Counted from the stretch's first letter, positions 1 through 8,252 are shown. The stretch: 32,868 nt of DNA from Candidatus Omnitrophota bacterium (GCA_018825985.1 JAHKAP010000038.1:1-32868); one strand, 5' to 3'. Program-made: numbers and translations. Notes: generated by a model not told the origin, from the letters alone.

Positions 1-538
1 ATAATGCGCCCGAAGGCATAGCTATTAATGATATTGGTTCAAGATTCCCGATCAGGCTATAGCCCATAATCCGGCCGGTGCCTAATAATTCCCGTATAGC
101 TGAAATCAGAATCAAGGCTAAGGTAAAACCAATACCCATACCTAAGCCGTCCAGCAGGCAATTTAATAAGTTGTTTTTGCTGGCAAAGGCTTCAGCCCTG
201 CCCAGGACAATGCAATTTACCACGATCAGTGGAACATAAATCCCTAATGCCCGGTTAAGCGCCGGGCTATAAGCTTTCATTGCCAATTCGGTAATAGTAA
301 CAAAAGTGGCGATCACTACTATGAAACAAGGGATACGTATTTTACCCGGGATAAAATTTCTGATTAAAGATATGATTATATTTGAACCCAGCAGGACAAA
401 AGTTGAAGCAATGCCCATGCCTATCCCGTTAATTACCGAAACAGACACTGCCAGGGTAGGGCAGAGCCCCAGGGCCAGGACAAAGGTCGGATTCTCTTTG
501 ATAACCCCCTTTATAAATTCTCTATAAGAATTATTCAT
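1..538 (-). CDS. rnfE: Rnf complex subunit RnfE (partial, 3' end outside window)
   Basis: This is an integral membrane subunit of the ion-translocating ferredoxin:NAD+ oxidoreductase (Rnf). I translated the reverse strand from the ATG at 536-538; the frame stays open to the left edge, giving about 179 residues, and the C-terminus is missing. The protein starts MNNSYREFIKGVIKENP and has LALGLCPTLAVS near residue 25, then several hydrophobic helices including IVVNCIVLGRAEAFA and LLDGLGMGIGFTLAL. These are the conserved signatures of the RnfA/RnfE/NqrD/NqrE family, and the ENP...LGLCP and GRAEAFA patterns fit RnfE. Its start codon directly abuts the rnfD stop codon, so the two are surely co-transcribed. 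rnfA and rnfB are not in view and probably follow beyond the window edge. Confidence 0.93.
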   Translation of the reverse strand, partial: MNNSYREFIKGVIKENPTFVLALGLCPTLAVSVSVINGIGMGIASTFVLLGSNIIISLIRNFIPGKIRIPCFIVVIATFVTITELAMKAYSPALNRALGIYVPLIVVNCIVLGRAEAFASKNNLLNCLLDGLGMGIGFTLALILISAIRELLGTGRIMGYSLIGNLEPISLIAMPSGAL

Positions 539-1498
539 TTATCTTGTTCCATATATCCTGCTTTTAGTATACCTATCAATGATCGGCGCTGCCGCATTCA
601 TCATCAGTATCGAGTAGCATACTCCTTCGGAAGTCCCGCCCCATAACCTGATAACTATAGTGATCAAACCGCAGCCGATGCCGAAAAAAACCTGTCCCTT
701 ACGGGTTAAAGGAGAAGTAACATAATCCGTAGCCATAAAAAAAGCGCCTAATATTAGCCCGCCGGAAAGAATATGGGATAACCAGTCTCCGCTAAAATAA
801 CCTTTTGGCCCGAATATATAGGCCAATAAACCTACGGTTATTATATAAGGAAAAGGGATGTGCCAGGAGATATAGCCTTTAAGAAAAAGGAACGCTGCTC
901 CTAAAATAAGGGCCAGTATGCATACCTCTCCAATACAGCCGCTTTTATTTCCCAGAAATAAATCAAGATAAGTCGTATCAATTAAAGCTTTACCTTTTTT
1001 GATCAAGGCCAGGGGGGTTGCCTGGGTTATAGCATCATAATTAAGCCAGCCCTTTGCGTATGCCGGCAAGGTAAAAGCAGTCATATATTTTGGCCAGGAA
1101 GCAACCAAAAAAGCCCTTCCTGCCAATGCCGGATTGAATATATTCTGACCTAAACCTCCAAAAACAAATTTGCCTATGGCGATAGCAAAAAAAGAGCCGG
1201 CAATGGGCAGCCAAAAAGGGGTGTTCGCGGGGAGGTTATAACTTAAGAGTAACCCGGTTAAAAAGGCGCTTCCGTCAAGAATAGTATTTTTTCTTTTGAA
1301 GAGTATTTGTAAGAGCAGTTCGCTGATTAATGCAGAGGTTATTCCCAGCATAATCGTTCGTAACGCGCTGAGCCCGAATATATATATTCCGGAAAGGCCC
1401 GCCGGGATTAAGCTGATAATTACCAGCCACATTATCCGTCTAGTGGATTCCCGGGTGTGGATGTGGGGCGAAGAAGATACAATAAGTTTATTTTGCAT
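539..1498 (-). CDS. rnfD: Rnf complex subunit RnfD
   Basis: RnfD is a membrane subunit of the Rnf complex, related to NqrB, that carries covalently bound FMN and takes part in ion translocation. The protein has 319 residues, a normal length. Several hydrophobic segments are visible, and the family motif QNIFNPALAGRAFL lies near residues 118-131. The FMN attachment region reads YDAITQATPL, with the likely flavinylated threonine at T161; the usual form is SGATPL or TGATPL, so the Q159 is slightly atypical. A second conserved patch, GGTSEGVCYSILMMNAAAP, lies near the C-terminus. Its start overlaps the end of rnfG by 11 bp and its stop abuts rnfE, which indicates translational coupling. Confidence 0.95.
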   Translation of the reverse strand: MQNKLIVSSSPHIHTRESTRRIMWLVIISLIPAGLSGIYIFGLSALRTIMLGITSALISELLLQILFKRKNTILDGSAFLTGLLLSYNLPANTPFWLPIAGSFFAIAIGKFVFGGLGQNIFNPALAGRAFLVASWPKYMTAFTLPAYAKGWLNYDAITQATPLALIKKGKALIDTTYLDLFLGNKSGCIGEVCILALILGAAFLFLKGYISWHIPFPYIITVGLLAYIFGPKGYFSGDWLSHILSGGLILGAFFMATDYVTSPLTRKGQVFFGIGCGLITIVIRLWGGTSEGVCYSILMMNAAAPIIDRYTKSRIYGTR

Positions 1499-2012
1499 TT
1501 TTTAATAATTCCATAATTTCAGATGCCTTATTTTTAACTGAATCAATGACTGCTTTTGAAGATATAGTTGCTCCGGTAATAGCCTGGATATTCTTAAGAT
1601 CAGAGTCAAATTTGCCTTTAAACTGGCCGGTAAAATCCGGTTCGGTTATCCTACTGCCTAATCCGGGAGTTTCATTCTGGTTTAAAACTTTTATCGCGAT
1701 TATCTTGCCTTCAATAGTCATGCCTGCGAGCGTGTCTATAACTCCGGAATAACCCCGGGCTGAAGTTTTAAAAATAACGCCGATCAATAATTTATTTTTA
1801 TCTAATACTTTGTAATAAGCGGTTTCGTTATTTGATCTAAGTGGTTCAAATAAAATCCCCCCAGGGATGACTTCTTTTAAACTGTTTTCCAGCTCCAGGG
1901 CTTCTTGGGCCATGATTTTGGGGGTGGTGATAAAATTTACCAGAGATAAGAGCCCGGCAGCCAAAAAGCAGATCAGTCCCAGGATCAGGCCGTAGCGTAA
2001 AGGTTCTTTCAT
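1488..2012 (-). CDS. rnfG: Rnf complex subunit RnfG (FMN-binding)
   Basis: RnfG is the membrane-anchored subunit of Rnf that carries a covalently attached FMN on the outer face of the membrane. The 174-residue protein begins with one transmembrane helix at about residues 8-27. It then has a soluble FMN-binding domain with SARGYSGVIDTLAGM, the ETPGLGS motif at 114-120 and the flavinylation motif ITGATISSKAV. T149 is the expected FMN-linked threonine. It lies between rnfC and rnfD, whereas the commonest order is C-D-G-E-A-B. The start is preceded by AAGGTG, which is embedded in one arm of an 11-bp inverted repeat (see 2013-2086), so its translation may be controlled. Confidence 0.95.
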   Translation of the reverse strand: MKEPLRYGLILGLICFLAAGLLSLVNFITTPKIMAQEALELENSLKEVIPGGILFEPLRSNNETAYYKVLDKNKLLIGVIFKTSARGYSGVIDTLAGMTIEGKIIAIKVLNQNETPGLGSRITEPDFTGQFKGKFDSDLKNIQAITGATISSKAVIDSVKNKASEIMELLKNAK

Positions 2013-2086
2013 CCCGCACCTTCCCTTTTATTCATAATTCTAAAACCATTTGTCTTAAAGTGATTTAATCTTTTAGAAGGTGCGGG
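2013..2086 (-). promoter_or_regulatory. Inverted repeat covering the rnfG ribosome-binding site
   Basis: CCCGCACCTTC at 2013-2023 and its perfect complement GAAGGTGCGGG at 2076-2086 bracket the rnfC-rnfG gap. In the minus-strand transcript one arm starts 2 bases after the rnfC stop codon. The other arm contains the AAGGTG ribosome-binding site and ends right at the rnfG ATG. Pairing would hide the ribosome-binding site. No T-run follows, so it is not an obvious terminator. Folding and function are inferred. Confidence 0.55.
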
Positions 2087-2088
2087 GT

Positions 2089-3402
2089 TCATAGTAATTT
2101 TTTCTTTGCTCTTTTTATGGATTGGACCAAGTTACGATTTGCCGGGCAGACGTAACTACATATCCCGCATTCAACGCAGTCTAATGCCCCATTTACTTTA
2201 GTTTGTTCCCAGAGTTGTTTTTCCGAAGCCAGGTTAATCAAACAGGGCATCAGTCCCACCGGGCATTCCCTTATGCATTCTCCACAACGGATACAGAAAT
2301 CTTCTTCTTGCCCTGAAGCCTCCTTTGCATTAAACAGAATGATTCCGGTAGTAGTTTTAATAACTGGGACAGTATCGGTATATTGGGCAATACCCATCAT
2401 CGGCCCCCCGATTATTATTTTAGCCGGTTTTTCTTTTACCGGAGCGCAGAAATCAATCAGGTCTTTAATGGGGGTACCGATTCTGGCTAGAACATTCTTG
2501 GGGTTTGTAAGGCAACTGCCGGTTACCGTAATGACCCTTTCATATAAAGGTTTATTTAGATAAACCGCTTCATAAATCGCGAATACCGTGGCTATATTCT
2601 GGACTACCACCCCTAAATCAAAGGGAAGTTTATTCCGGGGTATTTCTTTGCCCGATATATTTTTTATCAGTTGTTTCTCACTTCCTTGCGGGTAACGCGA
2701 TTTTAAAACTATTGTATTTAGAGGTTTTTGGTTTTTTGTGTTTGGTTGGTGTTCGTAAACCGCTGACCGTAAACCGCTGACCGATTGAAATTTTTTTATT
2801 GCCTCTGGCTTGTTATCTTCAATAGCGATATACACATTTTTCGCCCCTACGCATTTAGCGGTTAGTCCTATACCCAGCAGGATCTCTTGGGTTTTTTCGA
2901 CCATCAGGCTGCTGTCGGCAGTAAGAAACGGTTCGCATTCCGCGGCATTAATGATCAGGGTGTCTATCTGTTTGGGAGGGTTAAGTTTGATATGGGTGGG
3001 AAATCCCGCTCCACCCATGCCCACAATACCGGCTTCGAATATAATATCCCGGATTTGCTGGGAGGTTAGTTGATCTTGGCTGGATAGCGGCTGGTGGATA
3101 GTAGACGGCGAATCCTTAAAATTGTTTTCGATAACTATTGTTTTACAGCGGCCGATGGCGGGATGCGGCCAATTCTGTATATCAACCACCTTTCCAGAGA
3201 TGGAAGAATGGATGGGGGCGTATACCTGCGCTTGAACATTGGCGATTTTTTGGCCCAGGGTTACCTCTTCACCTATTTTTACTAAGGCCGCGCAGGGTTT
3301 ACCGATGTGCTGGCTTAAAGGTATATAAACCTTTGATGATGAAGGCGCAGGCTGGATCAGGACGTTTTTAGTATTATCTTTAAATTCCTTTAATCTAACC
3401 AT
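2089..3402 (-). CDS. rnfC: Rnf complex subunit RnfC (NADH/ferredoxin-facing Fe-S subunit)
   Basis: RnfC is the peripheral cytoplasmic subunit that exchanges electrons with NAD(H), built on an NQO1-like (NuoF) flavin/NADH fold plus two [4Fe-4S] clusters. The 437-residue protein shows the expected GIVGMGGAGFPTHIKL nucleotide/flavin-binding loop and INAAECEPFLTAD. Near the C-terminus are two cluster motifs, CIRCGECIRECP at about 370-381 and CVECGICSYVCP at about 409-420. The SLBB-type segment RYPQGSEKQLI is also intact. An unusual stretch upstream of it (SVSGLRSAVYEHQPNTKNQK) is encoded partly by a tandem 14-bp repeat (2754-2781) and makes this loop longer than I expect for the family. The gene overlaps the 3' end of the MFS gene by 13 bp and precedes rnfG by 76 bp. 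Confidence 0.95.
   Translation of the reverse strand: MVRLKEFKDNTKNVLIQPAPSSSKVYIPLSQHIGKPCAALVKIGEEVTLGQKIANVQAQVYAPIHSSISGKVVDIQNWPHPAIGRCKTIVIENNFKDSPSTIHQPLSSQDQLTSQQIRDIIFEAGIVGMGGAGFPTHIKLNPPKQIDTLIINAAECEPFLTADSSLMVEKTQEILLGIGLTAKCVGAKNVYIAIEDNKPEAIKKFQSVSGLRSAVYEHQPNTKNQKPLNTIVLKSRYPQGSEKQLIKNISGKEIPRNKLPFDLGVVVQNIATVFAIYEAVYLNKPLYERVITVTGSCLTNPKNVLARIGTPIKDLIDFCAPVKEKPAKIIIGGPMMGIAQYTDTVPVIKTTTGIILFNAKEASGQEEDFCIRCGECIRECPVGLMPCLINLASEKQLWEQTKVNGALDCVECGICSYVCPANRNLVQSIKRAKKKLL
2754..2781. repeat. Tandem 14-bp duplication inside rnfC
   Basis: CGTAAACCGCTGAC occurs twice head-to-tail (2754-2767 and 2768-2781). It encodes part of a non-conserved loop of RnfC (SVSGLRSAVY) and is followed by a G/T-rich stretch. 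The repeat unit is not a multiple of three, so the two copies are read in different frames while the gene remains open. Confidence 0.8.
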
Positions 3403-4646
3403 GAGAGTTTGTGATTGATAATTAAATTAATTATACCTAGAGTAGTGATAATACCGCCTACGGTAGTAAGTATAAATAAAGGAGGTATTTTGTCCGCCAA
3501 CAGGCTGCTGATAAACATGAAAATCAGGAAGCCCAGATGCATCACTATCTCCATCGAGCTGAAGATTTTTCCCATCATATGGTTTTCGCTTACCCGGTGG
3601 ATAATGGTATTAGAGGCTATCATAATTGGGGAGATCATCAGTCCCAGGATAAGCGAAAGGCCCATTGCTAGCGGGAAATAAGGGTAACTATTTATCCCAA
3701 TTGCAAAGGCGACCAGTATTATCCCAGTCAAGGTAAGCGAGATGAATATTATTTTGTATTGGGAGAGTTTCTGGCCGAAGCGGCCGTAAGCCAAAGATCC
3801 CAGGAGTAGGCCTACACCTAAGAACATAGCTAAGAGCCCTAAGTCTTTAGTAGCTGAATGCAGGTTCTTCTGGACAAAAACTATTATTACCACATAAACC
3901 GCGCCCAGCGCCGACCAGAGGGTAAATATTATCCCGGTAGTAAACCGGATGTTTTTATTCCTGATAAAATACAGGGTACCTTCTTTTATTTCGGCAAATA
4001 CTGATTTTTTGATCACATCGACTATTTCTCTGCTTACTTCTTTAAGGCTGAGCTGGGCGCTTGCCTTTTTGACGATCGAGAATATCAATAATCCGGAGAT
4101 CAGGAAGCTTAAGGAGTCTAAATAAAATCCGCTTTTAGCTCCTACCCATTCCACTATCACGCCGCTGACTCCGAATCCTAAGATTGCCGCGATCATCCCG
4201 GTGGTATTGACCAGTGAATTGGCCATAAGCAGATCTTTTTTATCTACCAGGTCGGGGATTATGGATAGTTTTGCCGGGACAAAAAATCTGCCGATTGAAA
4301 AAACCAGGAAAATGATCAGGTAAATTACCCAAGTCAGGTTTTTGCTGTAGAATAAAAATAAAGGGATGGTCAGGACCAGAGCTGCCCTTAATAGATCGCA
4401 AGTATACATAACCCGGCGCCTGTTCCATCTGTCTACGTATACGCCGGCTATAGGCCCGATGATAAAAACCGGGATTATGGTAAAGGAGAGTATTTTGGCG
4501 ATCTCTATCGCCGAACCTGGAGTTCTTGAGTAGACAAGCGCGATCAAGGCCATCTGGCCCAAGCGGTCGCCCAGTTGGGATATGATCTGGCCTATCCAGA
4601 GGAGAAAAAAATTCCTGTTCTTTAATATTTTCCGGAAATGGGACAT
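3390..4646 (-). CDS. Major facilitator superfamily exporter (DHA3/enterobactin-exporter-like)
   Basis: This is a polytopic inner-membrane transporter of 418 residues, the usual size for a 12-helix MFS protein. The N-terminus (FRKILKNRNFFLLWIGQIISQLGDRLGQMALIALVY, split here into NRNFFLLWIGQIISQLGDRL and what follows) is typical of the MFS_3/DHA3 drug or macrolide efflux group. The loop after helix 2 reads GVYVDRWNRRRVMYTCDLLRA, the signature D-R-x-x-R-R element between helices 2 and 3. The substrate cannot be told from sequence. It lies 13 bp downstream of tRNA-Thr on the same strand and its 3' end overlaps rnfC by 13 bp. It is therefore probably the first protein gene of the tRNA-MFS-rnf transcription unit. 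A functional link with Rnf is not known to me. Confidence 0.85.
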   Translation of the reverse strand: MSHFRKILKNRNFFLLWIGQIISQLGDRLGQMALIALVYSRTPGSAIEIAKILSFTIIPVFIIGPIAGVYVDRWNRRRVMYTCDLLRAALVLTIPLFLFYSKNLTWVIYLIIFLVFSIGRFFVPAKLSIIPDLVDKKDLLMANSLVNTTGMIAAILGFGVSGVIVEWVGAKSGFYLDSLSFLISGLLIFSIVKKASAQLSLKEVSREIVDVIKKSVFAEIKEGTLYFIRNKNIRFTTGIIFTLWSALGAVYVVIIVFVQKNLHSATKDLGLLAMFLGVGLLLGSLAYGRFGQKLSQYKIIFISLTLTGIILVAFAIGINSYPYFPLAMGLSLILGLMISPIMIASNTIIHRVSENHMMGKIFSSMEIVMHLGFLIFMFISSLLADKIPPLFILTTVGGIITTLGIINLIINHKLSWLD

Positions 4647-4659
4647 TTAAATATTTTTA

Positions 4660-4735
4660 TGGAGCCGATGAGTGGAATTGAACCACCGACCTTGACTTTA
4701 CGAAAGTCCTGCTCTACCAACTGAGCTACATCGGC
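4660..4735 (-). tRNA. tRNA-Thr (anticodon CGT)
   Basis: Read on the minus strand, the 7-bp acceptor stem GCCGATG/CATCGGC, D-arm GCTC/GAGC, anticodon loop TTCGTAA with anticodon CGT, T-loop TTCAATT and an encoded CCA end are all present, 76 nt in total. The layout, including the G27/A43 mismatch at the top of the anticodon stem, resembles E. coli thrW. A strong minus-strand promoter lies upstream and an MFS gene starts 13 bp downstream. Confidence 0.95.
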
Positions 4736-4763
4736 GGCATGAACCAAGATACCGATTTATTCA

Positions 4764-4791
4764 ATTATAACAATTTTTATTTAATAGTCAA
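4764..4791 (-). promoter_or_regulatory. Sigma-70-type promoter for tRNA-Thr / MFS / rnf
   Basis: On the minus strand TTGACT (4786-4791) and TATAAT (4764-4769) are separated by 16 bp and lie about 30 bp before the tRNA 5' end. It is the only good promoter I see before the MFS-rnf genes, so it may drive the whole unit. Confidence 0.7.
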
Positions 4792-4882
4792 TCTAAGATA
4801 GTATTCAAAATGATAAAATTGCATTGGAGAAAGGGGTATTTAGTAGTAAAATAGTAAAAATGAACAAAACTTTTTAGGGTAT

Positions 4883-6820
4883 ATGCCGATAAATAAAGAA
4901 GAGCTCTTAGCAGAATTTCTTAAAAGTTTTAAGATAGCTGTAAATGGCGCCCTGCTTTATACTAAATCCCACCCTTTCTTCATGCGTTATATCGAAGATT
5001 TAAAGCGGAAGATCGACCCGCTTTTTGATTTTCTGAACCCTCTGAAAGTCGTTATAACTCCTAACTCCTTAGTAATAGACGATAAAACCTTTTCTAAAAC
5101 CAGTTGGTATGATGAGTTGGTGAAAATACTTCATCGCCGTAAAATAAAAAGCATTGAATTTAAGCGGGGTATCACTGGGCAGGAACTAGTGGTACTTCTG
5201 GACAGGATATCTTTGCCTCCGCTTGAAATCTTAAAACAGGGAGGGGTAGATAGGATTTTTAGCCGGAACGATAATACGCATTTTACAATTGAAGAACTGG
5301 ATTATTCTTCCTTATTGATTGATAAAGAAGGCGAAGGATTTAACGAGGCTTGGTTTAGCCTGGTAGAGAGTTCAATAAATCATAACGAGACCCGGAAGAT
5401 TAACGAGTTTGCGGATAACTTCCAGATTATCGTGGCCAAGATAAAGATTAATGACCTGGTAACAGACGAGAGGCTACGGAAAAGCATGAGCGATTTTATG
5501 AATTATCTAAAAGTTAATCAGAAGGAGAAGTTTAATAAATGCTGCCAGGAGTTGCTGGAATCAGCCTTGAAATACAGGGGCGAGCTTGATGAGGCGCAGC
5601 TTTTAAGCCTTCAGAGTTTTTTCATTGGATTAGACGAGAAAGATCTGGCAAATGTCCTTTGGAACAAATTATCTCTGGATGATGATTTCGGCCCAGTAGG
5701 CCTAAGGTTATTTTCTCAACTGGCCGGAAAGGATAAACATAAGACAATAGTCTCTACTGTCTTTGATAAGGCCAGAGATATATCTCCGGCCAGCGGGGCA
5801 TCCCGGATAAAAGAAAAGATAGAAAAACTTTTCTCAGCTTCGGATAATATCCATATCCCTGAGATTTACCAAAATATGCTTTCTGCTTTGAGGGAAAATA
5901 GTTCTTTAGAAGACAAAATAGCCTTTGACCGGGACCAGGTGGACCGTAATTACCGCTTTATTCTTTTAAACCTTATCATAGAAGAAAAAGATGATGGCGC
6001 GCTTTCTATGCTTTTAGAGAAAGTAATGGAAGATTGGGATACAATTATTGCTAATCGGGATTTTGAATACCTGAAGAATTTAATAGAAGTCTCCAGGCGC
6101 AAAACAAGTGAAAATCCAGACTGCAGGCGCATTTTCAAGAAAATAGATGATCGAATTGGAAGTTTTTTGGAAGCTGCAGTATTTGAACAACCTTTCAATC
6201 AGAGCATCAAACCGTTGATCGAAAGCATCGAAAAAAGTTCGGCAGGGTATGATTTTTACCTAGAAAAGATCTTTAATGATAAAAAAGTTAATCAGCAGGC
6301 CCTGAGCTTGTTTTTCAGGCTTTTTCCAGGAGACCTGGAAAGATTCCGTAATAAATTGGAGCAGAATAGGGCTGATATAGATCTATTGGTAAATATGATC
6401 GAGGATCTGAAACATGTTGATTCTCTGGTTTCTCTGGATGTGCTGAAGTATTTATTTTATTCTTGTAACGAATACATAAAAATAGAAGCGTTGCGGGCGA
6501 TGCAAGAATGCTCTAATTTTGATAAAGAATTTCTCTTCTCGATTATTACCAGAGAGAATAACGCTTTAAAGAAGGAGGCCCTGCAAGTCATAATGCGGGA
6601 TCAAGAGATGCTAAAAGAGGCGCTGCAGATGCTTTTTGATATTCCCAACTCCTTTGGAAGAAGCAATGGGGTTATTATAGAGCGTATTTCGCTGGTTGAA
6701 GAAATAGAGTTAAAGGAGGCAAGCGCTTTTCTCGCTGGTTTTTCCAGGAAAATGTTTTTTTGGAATAGGGCGTTAAGGCTAAAGGCGAGAGAAGTGTTGC
6801 GTAAATGGAATGCCGAATAA
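4883..6820 (+). CDS. Uncharacterised protein: N-terminal domain shared with next gene, then helical repeats
   Basis: I do not recognise a named function for this 645-residue soluble protein. Its first ~110 residues match the first ~110 residues of the HD-GYP-like protein encoded next. Both have an LYT...HP motif (LLYTKSHP at 24-31), then a beta-rich stretch (VVITPNSLVIDDKTF), an arginine/lysine-rich 'KIKSIEFKRGITGQEL' element and a helix. The rest is almost entirely alpha-helical, with short repeating hydrophobic helices (for example LKYLFYSCNEYIKIEALRAM and the following KKEALQVIM) that look like HEAT or Armadillo-type repeats. It has no signal peptide or membrane helix. The stop overlaps the start of the next gene by 11 bp, so the two are co-translated and probably act together. 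The ribosome-binding site (AGGG) before the ATG is weak. Confidence 0.75.
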   Translation: MPINKEELLAEFLKSFKIAVNGALLYTKSHPFFMRYIEDLKRKIDPLFDFLNPLKVVITPNSLVIDDKTFSKTSWYDELVKILHRRKIKSIEFKRGITGQELVVLLDRISLPPLEILKQGGVDRIFSRNDNTHFTIEELDYSSLLIDKEGEGFNEAWFSLVESSINHNETRKINEFADNFQIIVAKIKINDLVTDERLRKSMSDFMNYLKVNQKEKFNKCCQELLESALKYRGELDEAQLLSLQSFFIGLDEKDLANVLWNKLSLDDDFGPVGLRLFSQLAGKDKHKTIVSTVFDKARDISPASGASRIKEKIEKLFSASDNIHIPEIYQNMLSALRENSSLEDKIAFDRDQVDRNYRFILLNLIIEEKDDGALSMLLEKVMEDWDTIIANRDFEYLKNLIEVSRRKTSENPDCRRIFKKIDDRIGSFLEAAVFEQPFNQSIKPLIESIEKSSAGYDFYLEKIFNDKKVNQQALSLFFRLFPGDLERFRNKLEQNRADIDLLVNMIEDLKHVDSLVSLDVLKYLFYSCNEYIKIEALRAMQECSNFDKEFLFSIITRENNALKKEALQVIMRDQEMLKEALQMLFDIPNSFGRSNGVIIERISLVEEIELKEASAFLAGFSRKMFFWNRALRLKAREVLRKWNAE

Positions 6821-8162
6821 TATAGAAAATGCGTTAAGAGACCTGATTTCGTTGCTGCAGGTGATAAAACTTTACACTGCAATGCACCCTCGTTTTAACA
6901 AATTTCTTGATAAGGCTTATGAAAGTCTCCGGGGGGTTCTTATTAATCGGCAGGAGGTGATCATTGGCATCGTGGGAGATGAATTTGTTTTTGAAAAAGA
7001 GATTTTTTTTGAGTTTAGCAAAACAGCCAAGTCGACAATCAGTTATTTAAAAGCTAGAGGAGTGGAAAAAATAATTTTTTCCGGAGCCCTCCAGAAAGAA
7101 GAACTGGCAAAATTTGTCGGTTTTCTGGCGGGTGACTCTGACAAGGAAGAGGTGAAAAAGAATCCCCAGGAGGCGTTGTATCTATCGGGAGTCAGGAATA
7201 TAACATTAGGTAAGCTTAATTCGGCTGGAGCCGTCGATTCACTCAGCGTGGCGGCGAACAAATCCATTAGTTACCTCAGTCTTTACGAGAGCTCCTTGGA
7301 CCAGGTGACGGATTCCCTGGACGGCGTGCTCGGGGAACAGGATCTTAATTACCTTCCTTTAAGGTTTGCGATAAACAATATTGCGGAAAATATGGCCGTT
7401 AAATATAATGAGATACTAAAACTTATTACCCTTAAGCGTTATGATACCGGCACATTTATTCATCTTTTGAATGTTTCTATCCTGTCAATGTATTTCTCAA
7501 CCAAGCTGGGCTTCTCCAAGGAAGATGTGTTGGATATCGGAACAGCCGCATTATTCCATGATATAGGTAAAATCTATATTTCCCGCAAGATCATAAAGAA
7601 GACAGATAAACTTACAGAGGATGAATTTAAAAATATGAGGAGCCATTCGCTTTTGGGCGCCCGACTTCTTTTAAAACATACCGAAACTCTTGGAGTTCTG
7701 CCGTTGATCGTCGCTTTTGAGCATCATATGAGGCAGGATGCGAAAAGTTACCCCAAACTTTCATTTTCCTGCATTCCGCATATTGCCTCGATTATAGTTT
7801 CGATATGCGACGTTTATGATGCCCTGGCCCAGAGACGCAGCTATAAGGCGGATTATCCGCCGAATGTTATTTATGACCTGATCAATAAAGAGAAAGAGAG
7901 GTTTTTCCAGCCTCAAATGGTAAGTAAGTTTTTTTCTATAATGGGCGTCTGGCCGGTTGGCAGCGTGGTTACTTTAAATGGAGGCAGGGTAGCCATAGTA
8001 AGAGAGCAGAATGAAAATGATATTTTTCTGCCTAAAGTTGAAATTATGTATCCTCCATCAAGAAAAGGACACATGGATTTACATCAAAGCCAGGGAGAAG
8101 ACCGGATCGAATCTTTCGTTAACCCCTTAAGGCAGGGAAAAGGGTACTTGAGCATGGTTTAG
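6810..8162 (+). CDS. HD-GYP-like phosphohydrolase with N-terminal 'LYTxxHP' domain
   Basis: The 450-residue protein has an N-terminal domain homologous to that of the preceding gene (KLYTAMHP at 20-27) and an HD-GYP-type metal-dependent phosphohydrolase domain at about 205-375. Visible catalytic residues are H218, the HDIGK motif (H250, D251, K254), H279, the HH pair (H305, H306) and CDVYDAL (D334). The GYP loop reads SYP rather than GYP, so the signature is slightly degenerate. A small beta domain (WPVGSVVTLNGGRVAIV) follows at ~381 onward, as is common after HD-GYP modules. HD-GYP enzymes hydrolyse cyclic di-GMP; activity here is plausible because the metal ligands are kept, but it is untested. 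A fork with a pure HD signalling scaffold is possible. Confidence 0.85.
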   Translation: MPNNIENALRDLISLLQVIKLYTAMHPRFNKFLDKAYESLRGVLINRQEVIIGIVGDEFVFEKEIFFEFSKTAKSTISYLKARGVEKIIFSGALQKEELAKFVGFLAGDSDKEEVKKNPQEALYLSGVRNITLGKLNSAGAVDSLSVAANKSISYLSLYESSLDQVTDSLDGVLGEQDLNYLPLRFAINNIAENMAVKYNEILKLITLKRYDTGTFIHLLNVSILSMYFSTKLGFSKEDVLDIGTAALFHDIGKIYISRKIIKKTDKLTEDEFKNMRSHSLLGARLLLKHTETLGVLPLIVAFEHHMRQDAKSYPKLSFSCIPHIASIIVSICDVYDALAQRRSYKADYPPNVIYDLINKEKERFFQPQMVSKFFSIMGVWPVGSVVTLNGGRVAIVREQNENDIFLPKVEIMYPPSRKGHMDLHQSQGEDRIESFVNPLRQGKGYLSMV

Positions 8163-8185
8163 TAAACATGCGGTTTGAAAAAACC

Positions 8186-8217
8186 TTGACTTATAATACT
8201 ATTATTGGTAGTATAAT
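8186..8217 (+). promoter_or_regulatory. Promoter with inverted repeat upstream of the ROK repressor
   Basis: TTGACT at 8186-8191 is followed 17 bp later by TAGTAT (8209-8214), which runs into TATAAT (8212-8217). The spacer carries ATACTA-N7-TAGTAT, a short inverted repeat overlapping the -10 region. This would be a natural operator for the repressor encoded just downstream, but that is inference. Confidence 0.5.
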
Positions 8218-8252
8218 TTAAAATAATTCCACAATGAAAGGTGTAAATAATA

